A stretch of 64,000 bases of DNA from Mermis nigrescens (GCA_036768485.1 JAVLUZ010000407.1:88099-152098), one strand, 5' to 3'; counted from the first letter of the stretch, positions 45,932-58,771 are shown. Translations and numbers: made by a program. The notes: generated from the letters alone by a model not told the origin.

Positions 45932-47366
45932 TCATAGGCGTAGCCAGGGGGCATTGAGAGCACATGGTCCCCTCGAAATTTCCCCTCGAAATTTTTTAGA
46001 AATATTGTTGATTTTTCTGTTGCAGTAATATGTGTCCAGAAAACTGAGTTCAACGAGGCAAAAACGTCAAAATTGTCCGGCGCTTCGCGCCGAGTCATTA
46101 TTGTTAATTGCTATATAGAACCAATGAATTTAAAAGCTTGAATCAGCTAAAATAATCCAGCACTTCACATCACTTTAAAAATTTAATGCACTGTTTCTTC
46201 GTTGAATGAAACTGCGCATGCTTGTTGAGCATAATAGTAAAACTGCGAAAATAAATGTGTATCAGTTTGTCTATTCTCTACTTTTTTTATCTTTTGTGTA
46301 CCATTTTTTCTATTCTTTGCTTGGCCAAACTTTCTTATGTTTTTGCGCATTTCCTGGTTTCTGAATTACATTTTGTTAATAAGAAGGCCACAAATGGGCC
46401 TGAAAACGGTAAGAACAAAATTTTCATTGATACATATTTCTAAATACCTTATTGACAGCGACCCGTTGCTGCGCTAATTAATTAGCAGAGGTCAAAAAAC
46501 GCATTTCAGCTCAGGTGCGATGTAGGAGTTCATCAATTTTAAGCCTGTCTAGGCTTGATTCAAACCGAGATTTAGCCGATTTCGCGAAAATTTTAACTTT
46601 ACTATTCGAGATTAAAATGCTTTTTTTACAAAATTTTCCGGAACTCTGCCCCGGAACCTGCTAGGAACGCTTGAGCGCGCCACCCCAGACCCCTGCAGCA
46701 GTAAAATCTCGTTTCACATGTGCAACGATATTTTAAAGAGAACAAGCCAAGGGTTAGGAATTTCTAAAAAATTTCGGTTGTTTCGCGCCGGCATTAATTT
46801 GTCTGTTTTGTATGATTTAAGCGGTATAAATTGAGTTTAAAGTGCAAAAACGTCAAAATTTTCAGGCACATAGCGCTGCCAGTTACTGCTCTTTCTTTTT
46901 GTAAAGCTCCAGCATTGCGTATAAAAGCTTAAATCACTTCAAATGTCTTCAGGCAAAGTTAGTAATTCGCAGTTTTCTTGTAAGAAGCTTGAACTGTCAA
47001 AACTGTTATGTACAAATTTGATAATTTTCTGCTCTGTCAGACTATCTGTATTCACAGAGCTAAAAATGTTAAGGGCGATAAAAATGACTAAATTTCTCGG
47101 ATCTTTGCGCCACTTATGAATTCCGAACTATTTGTCAATAGAAAGGCCGTAAATTCTACATGAAAACGGTAGAAATTCCGAAAATTTTCGGCGCTACGCA
47201 CCGCTTTACACCATTTGTATTTTTGATCGTCAGAAATCCATAAATTAGCTAGGCTACACTACTAAAGGTCGAAAAACTCAGTTTTACGATACATAAAGTT
47301 ACTGGCATTCAATGTAAAAGTAGTCTTAAAAATTTTTGTTTAAGCCCCCGAACCAAAATCCTGGCT
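45932..47366. mobile_element. hAT-type element, CAGTGGCGTAGCC family
   Basis: Ends CATAGGCGTAGCCAGG and, reversed, CAGAGGCGTAGCCAGG. Flanks caatacat and aaatacac agree at 6/8 as an aged duplication. The interior (about 46015-47200) has a diverged direct copy at 47950-48980 and an inverted one at 51960-53020. Exact mini-hairpin at 46079-46091. No transposase seen. Confidence 0.75.
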
Positions 47367-47560
47367 ACGCCTCTGAAATACACAAAGCGCTACCTCTCAT
47401 TTACATCAGCGTTCTTGCACACTGAGAGGGGGAAGGAAATCACTGGAAACTTGAGTGAAACATATTGAATAATTAGGCACTAGGCATCTAATAATAAAAA
47501 TTGTAACATCTGGCTTACATGTACCTAAGAAATTCGCTATACACTGGTAGTCCTATATAC

Positions 47561-49302
47561 CAGTGATCATACGGTAACCCCGACCCCGACCCCGAAAAAC
47601 CCGGCCTAAACCCCGACCCCGACCCCCGACCGGGGGCATGATTTTTCGAGTCGGGTTTGAACCTTATTTCGGGGGTGAAATATAGCATTTTATTTGTTGG
47701 TTCATAGAAGGATTGTATAAATAGCAAATAAATTCGGAACAAAGACGATTAATTCACCAGCAAAATTAATGTTTAACTCGACACTCGCGATATTTCATAA
47801 AAAGTACGCCTGGTCGCCATGTTGTTAAGACGTACATACGTGTTCGCATATTTTCCATTATGAAGCGCGCCGAAATTACTGCGGAATCACAGGCGTAGCA
47901 GGGGGGATGGAGGCACATGCCCCCGGAATTTTTCAGAAATTATGTTGATTTTTCTGGTGCAATGAGTCCAGAACATTGAGTTTAAAATAGCACAAACGTA
48001 AAAATTTTCCGGCGCTTCGCGCCGAGTCATTATTTTTTATTTTTATACAAATCCAATGAATTTAAAAGCTTGAATCTGTAAAAATAATCCAGCACTTCGC
48101 AGCACTTTAATGATTTAATGCACTATTAGTTCATTGAATGAAACTGCACATGCTTGTTGAACATAATAGTAAAAGTGCGAAAATGTTTGCGTACCAATTT
48201 ATCTATTCTCTGCTTTGTTTATCTTTCTTTACAAGGATACATAATTCTATTTTAAATGAAAGGAAAAGCCAAATATTCTTGTGATTTTGCGCATTTTCTC
48301 TTTTCTGAACTAGTTAATAAGAAGGCCACAAATGGGCCTGAAAATGGTAAGAACAAAATTCTCATTGATACATCTTTCAATGACTTATTGGATTGCGACC
48401 CGTTGCTGCGCTATGTAATTAGCAGAGGTCGAAAAACGCATTTCAGCTCAGAAGTTTTGTGCAGTGTAGGTGTTCATCAATTTTAAGTTTTTTGGACTTA
48501 ATTCAGAACCGAGATTTTGCCAATTTGCGAAAATTTTAACTTTACTAATTAAAAATTAGAGTGCTTTCTTACAAAATTTTCAGGGGTTCTGCTCTGGACC
48601 TCACTGGGGGCGCTTGAGCGCCACCCCAGACCCCCAGCCGTACAATCTCGTTCTACATGTTGAAAGAGATTTTTAGGAGGACAGAAATGGTAAAAGGATT
48701 AGTAATTTTTTCGGCGCTTTGCGCTGCAATTAAGTTTATCTGTTCTGTATGATTTAAGCGGTATAAATTGAGTTTACAGAGTAAAAACGTCAAAATTTCC
48801 CTGCGCTTAGCACCGCCGATTATTGTCTTCGGGCGGTAAAATATGACTGAATTTCTTGATGCTTTGCGCCACTTATGATTTCCGAACTGTTTGTAAATAA
48901 AAAGGCGTAAATTCTACATGAAAACGGTTAAAATTTCGAAAATCTTCGGCGCTTCGCGCCATTGGCTCCTCTACAATCAGTGCGCCATAGAAAACGTTAT
49001 GAAAAAACTGTGGAAGAATACGAAAAAGCGAGAGCGATTAGTGATTAAAATTTATAGTAATGCTAAATTGCTAAAACCATGCTTGAACATGGAATGAAAA
49101 TAAAATGTTGAACATAACCAGCTTTATTAGTATGCTCTACAAACAAGTTAAGGTATCGTTTTTATCCTTTTCAAATAGGTATGTAATCATGCAATGTCAA
49201 TTGTTAATCTTCAACCCCGACCCCGACCCCGAAAACCGGGGTTTTTTCATCCCCGACCCCGACCCCGATCGGGGGTGAAAATCTGACCCCGTACGATCAC
49301 TG
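47561..49302. mobile_element. hAT-like element, CCCCGA hexamer family, copy 1
   Basis: A 1742-bp element with termini CAGTGATCATACGG and, reversed, CAGTGATCGTACGGGGTC. The perfect duplication ctatatac is at 47553-47560 and 49303-49310. CCCCGA words are in the same orientation at both ends. Exact mini-hairpins at 48011 and 48948. Nested in the CCCGAA-family element. Confidence 0.94.
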
Positions 49303-49470
49303 CTATATACTAACTGAAATACCCGAACCCGAACCCGATCGGGTATTGATTTTGATACCCGAACCCGAATAAATTGGAGTACTCTACCCGAACCCTAACC
49401 CGAATAAACTTGGATGAACTACCCGAACCCGAACCCGAATACACCAAAATTCACTACCCGCTGCATCCCT

Positions 49471-49932
49471 AATATTCAATCGACATTTTTATCGATTATT
49501 TTTATTTAAGTTATACGAGTATGATTTATTTTGAATTTTATCTTAAATTAATCCTAGGTACCAAGATTTTCAAAGATAACGGCTGCGTAAAAACGAGAAT
49601 GGGTAAGACTAGCTGAACAATCAAAACTCAAACGCATTTTAATGCAATATCACGATAAGCAAACTCCTTAAACAACGAGTCAGTGGCGTAGCCAACGGGG
49701 AGGGGTTTCTCACCTGAAGAAATTTCAAATTTGTCAGAAATTGAGCTATGCGGCCGCATGGCACTATTCTGCTCCGATTGTTCGTGAATGAAGTCGAAAA
49801 TTTTTTCGAAGTAAACGCAACGTTTCTTTTTATTCCTGACAATTATTTTAAAGTAGCTATACGCCTTCATAAACGGGAGCGATGTCGACGTAAGCAGTCT
49901 AGAACATTTTCTTAGATAAGTAAATATTACGC
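49471..49932. other. Spacer with a repeat end
   Basis: A CAGTGGCGTAGCCAACGGGG end lies near 49681. Nothing else recognised, and no convincing coding frame. Confidence 0.4.
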
Positions 49933-49940
49933 CTAAGCAT

Positions 49941-50389
49941 CAGTGTTTTTTTGTACAAGGTCCGTTTGTACATGTACAAAGATGGTAACTAAAAGTCTTT
50001 GCACATTTCGTACACACAAATTTTTGGGTACTATAATATGGTACAGTAGCGATTTTAGTGTGGCAAAAACAGAGTTGTTCGACCTTTGGTTACGTATTTT
50101 AGCAATTTCCAGGTTTCTGAGGGCGAAAATCAGTAATAATCGTCTCAAAACGGCGCGAAGCGCCAAAAAAATTGGCATTTTTCCTTTCAAAATGCAATTT
50201 CTGAAATTATAAAGATATATAGATAACACTCAATTGCTCCATTTCGGCGCGGAGCGCCGAGAATTATTGCGAATTTCGAACCTTTTTTGCAGTTTTTGTC
50301 TTCCAAAAAATCTTTGTACATGTACAAAGACGGTCCCCAAAAGTCTTTGTACATCCCGAAAAATCTTTGCCGAATACAAAAAAACCGTG
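49941..50389. mobile_element. hAT-type MITE, TACAAAG family
   Basis: 449 bp, CAGTGTTTTTTTGTACAAGG to a terminus reading CACGGTTTTTTTGTA from the other strand. The perfect duplication ctaagcat is at 49933-49940 and 50390-50397. It contains an exact mini-hairpin at 50152-50164 and a one-base variant near 50245, with the 20-bp palindrome near 50310. Confidence 0.95.
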
Positions 50390-51607
50390 CTAAGCATAAT
50401 ATAAGTAAGCAGGAATTTGAATTTAAAAAATGGAAAAAAAATTTAAAAAAAAGCCTTTATGTAGTCAAGAATTATAAAATTTCAAATTTGATCACGTTGA
50501 AATCTTCTAACCGCTGCCGAAAATTTAAATTACCTAGTGCAAGATGATGTAACCGCTGCCAAAAATTTAATTACCTAGTGCAGGATGATGTGAAAGACCA
50601 AAAAACATTATAGGTATCTCACGCATGACTTCTGTACAGTTTTAGCATTAAATCGACTTTCAAATTGAAGGTGGAATGCAGAATTGGGCGCTCAAGTTCA
50701 TTTTGACGATCTGCAACCCTACCACTATTATGCAGTTTAGCCTATAATTCTCCTACAAGCAAACCTATACCTAAAGGTAAGTAAGTACCAAACAAAATCG
50801 GTGCGAAGGCAAAATTTTTAATTTTTTTTCCTTGAAAAATTGGATATGCAAAGTTAAGATCACGTTAGCTCTTCCAAAACTATCCGCAAAAAGCAAAAAC
50901 GTATTAAGAGAGGTGCCGGTGCATGTAAAATTCATATCTACATAATATTTGATTTGATTTAGATATCTAGCTAATGTTTTTTGTTACTAATATTCCTTCC
51001 GAAAGTGATCTTTGAAACTGCTTGCTTGGTCCCTTCTTGTTTAGGCTTAGTACATGCAAAAACAGAAGTCGTGATTAATAACTAATTTTCTATTCTATAT
51101 AGCGCCAATTTCTCTCCTTAAATGACCGTGTAAGAAAAACCCGAAAAGCTAAAGCGATGTTGCCGTTAATGCCACTTCAAAATTTTGAAGAATGTCAGAT
51201 GTTCTCTTAAAAGTGCCAAAAATGCCACTTTTGACCAAAAAAACCTGCCAGACAAAATGTCGACATCCAAAGGATATTTTTGACGTTACACCTGTTCAAA
51301 TGATATTTGAGTAGGTTCTTCTAATTGCAGTGCATTTACCTATTCATCATGAAAATGACCAAACTCAACTCACTTGATTATAGCAAGTATAGTAATTTAT
51401 CAAGCAGATCACCTGATTGAAGCAAAAAACAGTTCAAAGGGACTTATTGAGCAGGATATTGAGCAAAAAGGCACATAATTAAAGCAATCGCATTTAAGTC
51501 GATTCACTGAGCATGACAATTGGCTTAATTCTCTCGATTTGTAAAGCAAAAGGTTTAAATGCATTTTTGTAAAAGGCTGCAATCAGCTCGACGTGGCCTT
51601 AAGATCA
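50390..51607. other. Spacer with a 42-bp tandem duplication
   Basis: About 50510-50595 holds two copies of a ~42-bp unit starting AACCGCTGCC and containing ACCTAGTGCA. The rest has no family or gene that I recognise. Confidence 0.5.
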
Positions 51608-51615
51608 ATAGCAAG

Positions 51616-53374
51616 CAGTGATCGTACGGGGTCAGATTTTCACCCCCGATCGGGGTCGGGGTCGGGGATGAAAAACCCCGGTTTTCGGGGTCGGGGTCGC
51701 GGGTTGAAGATTAACAATTAACATTGCATGATCACATACCGATTTGAAAAGGATAAAAACGATACCTTCACTTGTTTGTAGAGCATACTAATAAAGCTGG
51801 TTATGTTCAATATTTTATTTTCATTCCAAGTTCAAGCATGGTTTTAGCAATTTAGCATTACTTTCAATTTTAATCACTAATCGCTCTCGCTTTTTCGTAT
51901 TCTTCCACATTTTTTTCATAACGGTTTTCTATGGCGCACTGATTGTAGAGGAGCCAATGGCGCGAAGTGCCGAAAATTTTCGAAATTTTTACCGTTTTCA
52001 TGTAGAATTTACGCCTTTTATTGACAAACAGTTCAGAAATCATAAGTGGCGCAAAGCATCAAGAAATTCAGTCATATTTCACCGCCCTAAGACAATAATC
52101 GGCGGTGCTAAGCGCAGGAAAATTTTGACGTTTTTACTCTTTAAACTCAATTTATACCGCTTAAATCATACAGAACAGATAAACTAATTGCGGCGCGAAG
52201 CGCCGAAAATTTTTAAAAATTCCTAATCCTTCTACCTTTTCTGTCCTCCTAAAAATCTCTTTCAACATGTAGAACGAGATTGTACGGCTGGGGGTCTGGG
52301 GTGGCGCGCTCAAGCGCCACCAGCGAGGTCCAGAGCAGAACCCCCGAAAATTTTGTAAAAAAGCACTCTAATTTTTAATTAGTAAAGTTAAAATTTTCGC
52401 AAATTGGCAAAATCTCGGTTCTGAATTAAGTCCAAAAAAACTTAAAATTGATGAACACCTACACTGCACAAAACTTCTGAGCTGAAATGCGTTTTTCGAC
52501 CTCTGCTAAGTATGTAGCGCAGCAACGGGTCGCAACCAATAAGTCATTGAAAGATGTATCAAATCAATGAGAATTTTGTTCTTACCATTTTCAGGCCCAT
52601 TTGTTGCCTTCTTATTAACTAGTTCAGAAAACAGAAAATGCGCAAAAACACAAGAAAATTTGGCCTTTCCTTTCATTTAAAATAGAATTATGTGTCCTTG
52701 TAAAGAAAGATAAACAAAGCAGAGAATAGATAAATTGGTACGCAAACATTTTCGCACTTTTACTATTATGTTCAACAAGCATGTGCAGTTTCATTCAATG
52801 AACTAATAGTGCATTAAATCACTAAAGTGCTGCGAAGTGCTGGATTATTTTAACAGATTCAAGCTTTTAAATTCATTGGATCTGCATAACAATAAATAAT
52901 AATGACTCGGCGCGAAGCGCCGGAAAATTTTGACGTTTGTGCCTTCTTAAACTCAATGTTCTGGATACATTGCGCCAGAAAAATCAACATAATTTCTGAA
53001 AAATTCCGGGGGGCATGTGCCTCCATTCCCCCCGGCTACGCCTGTGATTCCGCAGTAATTTCGGCGCACTTCATAATGGAAAATATGCGAACATGTATGT
53101 ACGTCTTAACAACATGGCGACCAGGAGTACTTTTATGGAATATCGCGAGTGTCGAGTTTAACATATTAATTTTGCTGGTGAATGAATCGTCCTTGTTCCG
53201 ACTTTATTTGCTATTTTTACAATTCTTCTATGTACCAACAAATAAAATGCTATATTTCACCCCCGAAAAAAGGTTCAACCCGACTCGAAAAATCATGCCC
53301 CCGGTCGGGGGTCGGGGTCGGGGTTTAGGCCGGGGTTTTTCGGGGTCGGGGTCAGGGTCCCTGTACGATCACTG
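51616..53374. mobile_element. hAT-like element, CCCCGA hexamer family, copy 2
   Basis: A 1759-bp element, inverted relative to copy 1. Terminus CAGTGATCGTACGGGGTC at the left, with CAGTGATCGTACAGGG reversed at the right. The perfect duplication atagcaag is at 51608-51615 and 53375-53382. Most of copy 1 can be followed in reverse, including the GGGGCATG region, which shows both are the same family and not a local duplication. Exact mini-hairpins at 52192 and 52909. Confidence 0.95.
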
Positions 53375-53382
53375 ATAGCAAG

Positions 53383-54429
53383 TAATAAAATTAAATCTAT
53401 CCCGCGCGGAGCACTAGAAAATTCAAGAATTTTACCTCTAAAACGCATTTTTGAATCACAAAAGTTGTCCAAATCCGTGCAGAAGATGAGGTGAGGATTT
53501 TCAATCGTATTGAACTTCTAGAGCAATTTGTCGATAAAAATTGCTGCTAACCTGCGCAGCGCGGCTTAAACATCAATTACAAGCAATTAAATTAAAACAA
53601 TCAGGCGCAAAGCGCCGTAAAAATTTTAGGATTTAATCCTTGTAGAACGCATTTTTGAGGAGCGATTTTAGTGTGGTAAATTTCATTTATTTCCATCACA
53701 AAAATTCCACTCCTATTGCAGATTAAGCTTTTGAAAATGACCTGATTATTCGGTTCGACAGGGTTTCCGATCTTTGGTAGTGTATTTTAGCTAATTTCTG
53801 GGTTTCCAACGCCGAAAATTACCAAAAATTGTCTCAAAACGGCGCGATGCGCCAAAACATTTGACAATTTTCCATTCTAAATGCAAATTCTGCCATTCCG
53901 AAAATTTTTGGGAATTTCACACCTTTTTCCAGTTTTTGTCTTCCCATAAATCTTTGTACATTTTTTTCACGCAAATTTTTGGGGTACTATAATATGGTAC
54001 AGTAGCGATTTTAGTGTGGTAAAAACAGAGTTGTTCGACTTTTGGTAGTGTATTTTAGCTAATTTATGGGTCTCTAAGGGCAAAAATCACTAAGAATCGT
54101 CTCAAAACGGCGTGGAGCGCCGAAAAATTTGACATTTTTCCTTTTGAAATGCAATTTCTGCCATTTTAAAGATATATAGAACACACAATTACTCATTTTG
54201 GCGCGAAGCGCCGTAAATTTTTGCGATTTTCAATGCAGTTCACAAATAGCCCAAAATATGGAAAAAATGGTGGTTAGTTTCCGTTTTGGTAGACTCTTGA
54301 GAGAACTTCCGACCTTTGCCATTCTCTAGATAAACATGGATTTTTTCGAAAATAGCTTAATTTCTGGCGGTATTTGTATGAAAATGACAAAGTGCTGCAG
54401 TCAAAATTTTGCACAAAACAGAACGTCGG
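53383..54429. repeat. TACAAAG-family and hairpin-repeat fragments
   Basis: 53400-53650 matches 29640-29900 and 31270-31530. 53650-54240 contains two partial, direct copies of the TACAAAG-family interior (both with GTGTATTTTAGCTAATTT), including an exact mini-hairpin at 54200-54212. No gene. Confidence 0.6.
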
Positions 54430-54625
54430 CATTCGTGTAGCAGGTTCACAAATGTATTAATATAGTCATATAGTAAAGGCGTATATATGCAGTTCGTAGC
54501 ATCCGATGTAGTGAAAGAAAGTCGCTGCTATTCGGATTGGAAACGTGGACCCCCAGAATCTTAATCCAATCGACCAACGCTGATTCATTTCGATATAGAA
54601 TGCAAGGTATTCGTAATGTTTTGCA
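54430..54625 (-). mobile_element. tRNA-derived SINE, reverse copy
   Basis: The reverse complement matches 62115-62328 over most of its length: CGAATACCTTGCA, TCGATTGG, GGGGTCCACGTTTC and the tail words AATACAT and GCTACACGAATGCCG. The internal promoter boxes are more eroded here, with TTCCAATCC at the B-box position. Confidence 0.75.
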
Positions 54626-54837
54626 TTGGTTTACCTGCTTATTAAAGCAGTAATTTTTGCAGTCAACTGCAAACAATATAGCACACAAGGTAATATTATT
54701 AGCAGTCAAAAACCAGCTCCTAGACTGCAAATAAGATCGAGGCATACACTTTGCAGTCAGAAACCAGCGGCCTAGACTGCAAAGAATATCGCGCACAGTG
54801 TAATATTATTTGCAGTCAAAAGCCAGCGGCCTAGACT

Positions 54838-55099
54838 CATAGGTGGGCAGCACCGAAATTCTGGGGGGGTGAAAAAATTTCTGGGGGGTGAAAAAATTTT
54901 CAAAGGTTAAAAATGGTCTTAAAAGTGGTCGATGGTGAGAAAAAACACCATTTTTCGACGTTTCTCATCGAGCACTATCCAATGGCATCAAAAAATTGCT
55001 AAAAAAGCAACAAAAAAATTTCTGGGGGGTATTTTGATTTCTGGGGGGTATTTCAACTTCTGGGGGTGCATACCCCCAAACCCCTCACGCCCATCTGTG
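54838..55099 (-). mobile_element. hAT-type MITE, family W
   Basis: 262 bp, CATAGGTGGGCAGC to GCCCATCTGTG, perfect duplication cctagact at 54830-54837 and 55100-55107, within satellite sequence. Confidence 0.95.
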
Positions 55100-55744
55100 C
55101 CTAGACTGCAAATTAGATCGGACACAGCGTAATATTATTTACAGTCAGTAGGGTTGTGCCGGGTACCCGGACCCGAATAGCCGGGTACCCGGCTAAAATT
55201 TTGGACCCGGACCCGGACCCGACAATCCTAAATTTCTGACCCGGACCCGTACCTGGACCCGGCTGTATCCATAAACTTGATTCGGACCCACCTTCAATAT
55301 GGTGTCGGGTCCGGGTCCAAATATATAATGCACGCATATTGCATTGCAGAAATATTGAAAAACAACGAAAAATGATGTAGGCTTAAAAACAGGCAAATGG
55401 ATCATTTTCAACATTTTAATCAACTCAGTAACAAATTGATGGCCTCATCAAACATTGAAATTAAAGGTGGCGACAAATATTGGCGCTATATTAAAGCCAA
55501 AGCTATGTCTCTTGGGCGTGACACAATAGCAATATAAGCATGGTTTAAGTTATTCATTGATGCACTTTTAGTAACAATACGCGTTAGCAGAGGCGGGGGA
55601 GGGGGCGACTGCTTTCACCATTGGCCAAAAATATTTGGCGAGATAAAGAATGGGTATGCAATTTGCAATGATTTTTGGCCGTCAATGACCATAATTTCTC
55701 AAATTTATCCGACGCTACGCGCCGGATGATACCTATTAATGACA

Positions 55745-56215
55745 TTTATTTGCTTTCTTGGCGATCTGGAGGCTCGTTTTTTTTGAATCGGCAAAAATTA
55801 TTCCCGATGTACAAAGACTTTTCGGAACCGTCTTTGTACACGTACAAAGATTTTCGGGAAGTCAAAACCCGCAAAAAAGGTCTAAACTTCGCAGAAATTT
55901 TCGGTGCTTCGCGCCGAAATGAGTAATTGTGTGTCCTATATCTTTATAATAGCAGAAATCGCATTTCGCAAGGAAAAATGTCAAATTTTTTTGCGCTTCG
56001 CGCCGTTTTAAGACGATTCTTAATTATTTTCGCCCTCGTTAACCCTAAAAATTAGCTATAATACGCTACTAAAGGTCGAACAACTCTACTACACTGAAGC
56101 CGCTACCGTATTATATCATAGCACCCAAATATTCGTGTGTACAAAATGTACAACGACTTTTAGGGACCATCTTTGTACATGTACAAACGGACCTTGTACA
56201 ATAAAAACACTACAT
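55745..56215 (-). mobile_element. TACAAAG-family MITE, aged copy
   Basis: The order is reversed relative to 49941-50389. It carries palindrome variants near 55835 and 56168 and mini-hairpin variants near 55905 and 55990. The termini and target duplication are too eroded to call precisely. Confidence 0.65.
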
Positions 56216-56710
56216 GTACCCCATTTTCAATTCATGTAGGTTTCAAATCAATTTTAATTGCAGAAACAGCTATTTTTGCATATTTTCCTTCTAATTTCAA
56301 TTAAAAATTTCGATGTTTTGCATCAAATGCTATAAATACAGAAAATCAAGCAGTAAATCATGCTTCTAAACGTCTATTCACCTTGATTTCACAAATTTTC
56401 CGCGCTTCGCGCCAGATTTTTGTTAAAGTCAAAGAAATTTAATTATTTTTTCGCACAAAATTGTCGAAAATTCCAAAATTTTTAGAAAAAAATATTGCGA
56501 CGAAAGTGATTTAATGGCAAAGTATACGATGTAAAATACCGAAGAAAACGCTATTTCACGCGTTAAGAGCAGATTTTTGGACCTATTTTTGACTGTTTTT
56601 AGAAAAATTGGAATCAGGCAGGTAGCTGGCCGTCCTATTTTGGGTGCCAACCACACATGGGCGTGGGGGGGTCTGGACCCCCCCAGAAATCAAAATACCC
56701 CCTCGGAATT

Positions 56711-57552
56711 AGAGCTGTGCCGGGGCCTAGGCCCCGGCCCCGGGCCGGGGGCCAGGCTGGCCCTGGCACCGGGGCCGGGGCCAATGTTAGAGTTGATTAT
56801 AATGTAGAAAATTGATAATGTTTTGGGCAGATTTACCTTTAAACTCAATTTCAAGCAAACCACAGATCTTGCTAATTCAAATCTTTATTTCACTATGTCA
56901 GATTGGTGCAAATTTCTAGTTAATAATCAAAATCGACATATTTTAAATTGCAATTCATAGAGACGAGCATTTCCAGCTTGCTTGGTAGCAGACAGCTACG
57001 TCTATCAGAACAAATAGAATAATAAGCCTAAAAAAAGCAAAGTAAAGCACATTGAAAAACGCATCCAAGTCAGAGGAGTTAAATCCATACATGGGCAGCT
57101 CAAAAATTCTAGGGGGTCCAACATTTTTCAAAGTCAAAAAGTGCCTGATAATATATGGTAGAGCGACAAAAACACCGTTTTCTCGCGTCTCCCAATGAGC
57201 TATCCATTAGCATCAAAAAACCGCAGAAAAACAAAACATTCTGAAAATCAATTTTTGGGGGGTCTAGCGGATTTTTTTTTGGGGGGGGAGAATGAGAATT
57301 CTGGGGGTCTGGATCCCTCGATACCCATGTTCTGTTATATCTTGTAATCCGAGCAAATATTAACGCTTGACGTGCATATCTACAAGCAAGAATATATGCA
57401 TAGGTGCACATATAAGGGGTAGGGCAGGGTCGTACTATGAGTATGGTAAAGCACGCTATTATTGGCCCCGGCCAGGGCCCCGGCCCCGGCACCGGGGCCT
57501 AGGCCCGGCCCCGGCCCCGGCCCCGGCAAAAAAGGCGGCCCCGGCACGCTCT
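56711..57552. mobile_element. hAT-like element, CCCCGG/GGCCCC family, short form
   Basis: 842 bp. Left terminus AGAGCTGTGCCGGGGCC, right terminus reversed AGAGCGTGCCGGGGCC. Duplication tcggaatt (56703-56710) against tcagaatt (57553-57560), 7/8. Very GC-rich words within 80 bp of each end, AT-rich centre. Inserted in a family W MITE. Confidence 0.88.
57086..57333 (-). mobile_element. hAT-type MITE, family W, innermost
   Basis: 248 bp starting CATACATGGGCAGC. Flanks gttaaatc (57078-57085) and gttatatc (57334-57341) match at 7/8. It is inside the 56711-57552 element. Confidence 0.75.
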
Positions 57553-57729
57553 TCAGAATTCAATTTTTGAAAATTTTTCGTTTTCCGCAATTTTTTGATG
57601 CCAATGGATAGCACTTGATAAGAAACGTCGGAAAATTGTGTTTTTATCGCCATACCACCATTTCTCATTATTTTGATCTTCAAAAAATCTTGGACCCCGA
57701 TTTTTCTGCTGCCCACGTATGGTGCCAAC

Positions 57730-57980
57730 CATACGTGGGCAGCAAAAAATCTGGGGGTTCAAGATTTTTCAAAGGTCAAGAAATAGCCTTTAAAGTGGTG
57801 GTATGGCGAAAAAACACCATTCTTTCGACTTTCTCATTGAGCACTATCTATTGGTATCAAAAAATTGCAAAAACAACAAAAAAAATTTAAAAATTGAATT
57901 CTGGGAGGTATTTTGATTTCTGGAGGGGTATTTTGGTTTCTCGGGGTGCATTCCCCCCAAACCTCCCACGCCCAGGTGTG
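57730..57980 (-). mobile_element. hAT-type MITE, family W, adjacent copy
   Basis: 251 bp, CATACGTGGGCAGC to GCCCAGGTGTG. Its left duplication (57722-57729, gtgccaac) is the right duplication of the neighbouring W copy, and its own right duplication is at 57981-57988. The two copies lie in opposite orientation, sharing one target site. Confidence 0.93.
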
Positions 57981-58646
57981 GTGCCAACACCAATTTTGGG
58001 GGGACTAAGGCCAAAAAAAAATAATGTTTAAAAGTCCTATTTTTCTGATTTTTCCGAATTTTGAGGAGGTGTCCGGCCCCTCATTCCCCCAGAGATATGC
58101 GCCTGGTTGGGATATCGCCCTCCCTTGAGAAAATCCTAGATGTGCCACTGCGCGTTAGCATATTGCAAGCGTCAGTGGAGACGTTCTTTTGGGGTCGTGC
58201 TGCCACACTAACAGGCATCAGACACAGTTGCAACTTAGTGCACTGCTGTTTGTTTGCTTATTCCCTTTGTTGCACCATTCCTGAACTGAACCTATCCTGG
58301 AACAAAGAAACTAGCAAATAAATGTGCAAGCATGCGGACATGAGGGAAAATTGATAGGATATGGTGGTTTGGTAGGTACAACACAATGTTATGTTAACGG
58401 ACCCGGACCCGGACCCGCCGGGTCCGACTTTTTTGGACCCGGACCCGAGGTTGATAGAAATTTTGGACCCGGACCCGGACCCGTACCTGACTTTCCTAAA
58501 ATGTTGGACCCGGACCCGGACCCGAATTTTCGAAAAAGTGGACCCGGCACAACCCTAGCAGTCACTAACCAGCGACCTAGATTGCAAATAACATTGCGCA
58601 CAGTATGATATTATTTGCAGTCAAAAACCGACGACCTTGACTGTAT

Positions 58647-58771
<125 letters not shown>

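Larger units (their letters stand above)
45417..49470. mobile_element. hAT-like element, CCCGAA hexamer family
   Basis: Termini AGGGATGCAACGGGTA and, reversed, AGGGATGCAGCGGGTA. Arrays of CCCGAA occupy 45434-45580 and 49320-49460, on the plus strand at both ends. The interior is mostly other elements (45932-47366 and 47561-49302). The left flank is hidden by the gap, so the target duplication cannot be checked. Confidence 0.85.
56652..57721 (+). mobile_element. hAT-type MITE, family W, split by another element
   Basis: Left piece 56652-56710, right piece 57561-57721. Perfect duplication gtgccaac is at 56644-56651 and 57722-57729. Without the 842-bp insert and its duplication it is about 220 bp. 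It is the host of the 56711-57552 element and stands side by side with another W copy. Confidence 0.92.
55149..58557. mobile_element. hAT-like element, GGACCC hexamer family
   Basis: A 3409-bp element with termini TAGGGTTGTGCCGGGTA and, reversed, TAGGGTTGTGCCGGGTC. Flanks acagtcag and gcagtcac match at 6/8. GGACCC words, plus strand at both ends, fill 55165-55320 and 58400-58545. The interior holds a TACAAAG copy, family W MITEs and the 56711-57552 element. No transposase frame remains. Confidence 0.87.

Noticed and set aside
52902..53375. 157-residue plus-strand protein
   Set aside because: It lies wholly within the CCCCGA-family element, reads through a mini-hairpin and hexamer words, and the corresponding region of the other copy is not open.
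47561..58557. Telomere-like or subtelomeric repeats (CCCGAA, CCCCGA, GGACCC)
   Set aside because: The hexamers lie in short arrays fixed just inside transposon termini bounded by target duplications, not in a terminal array.
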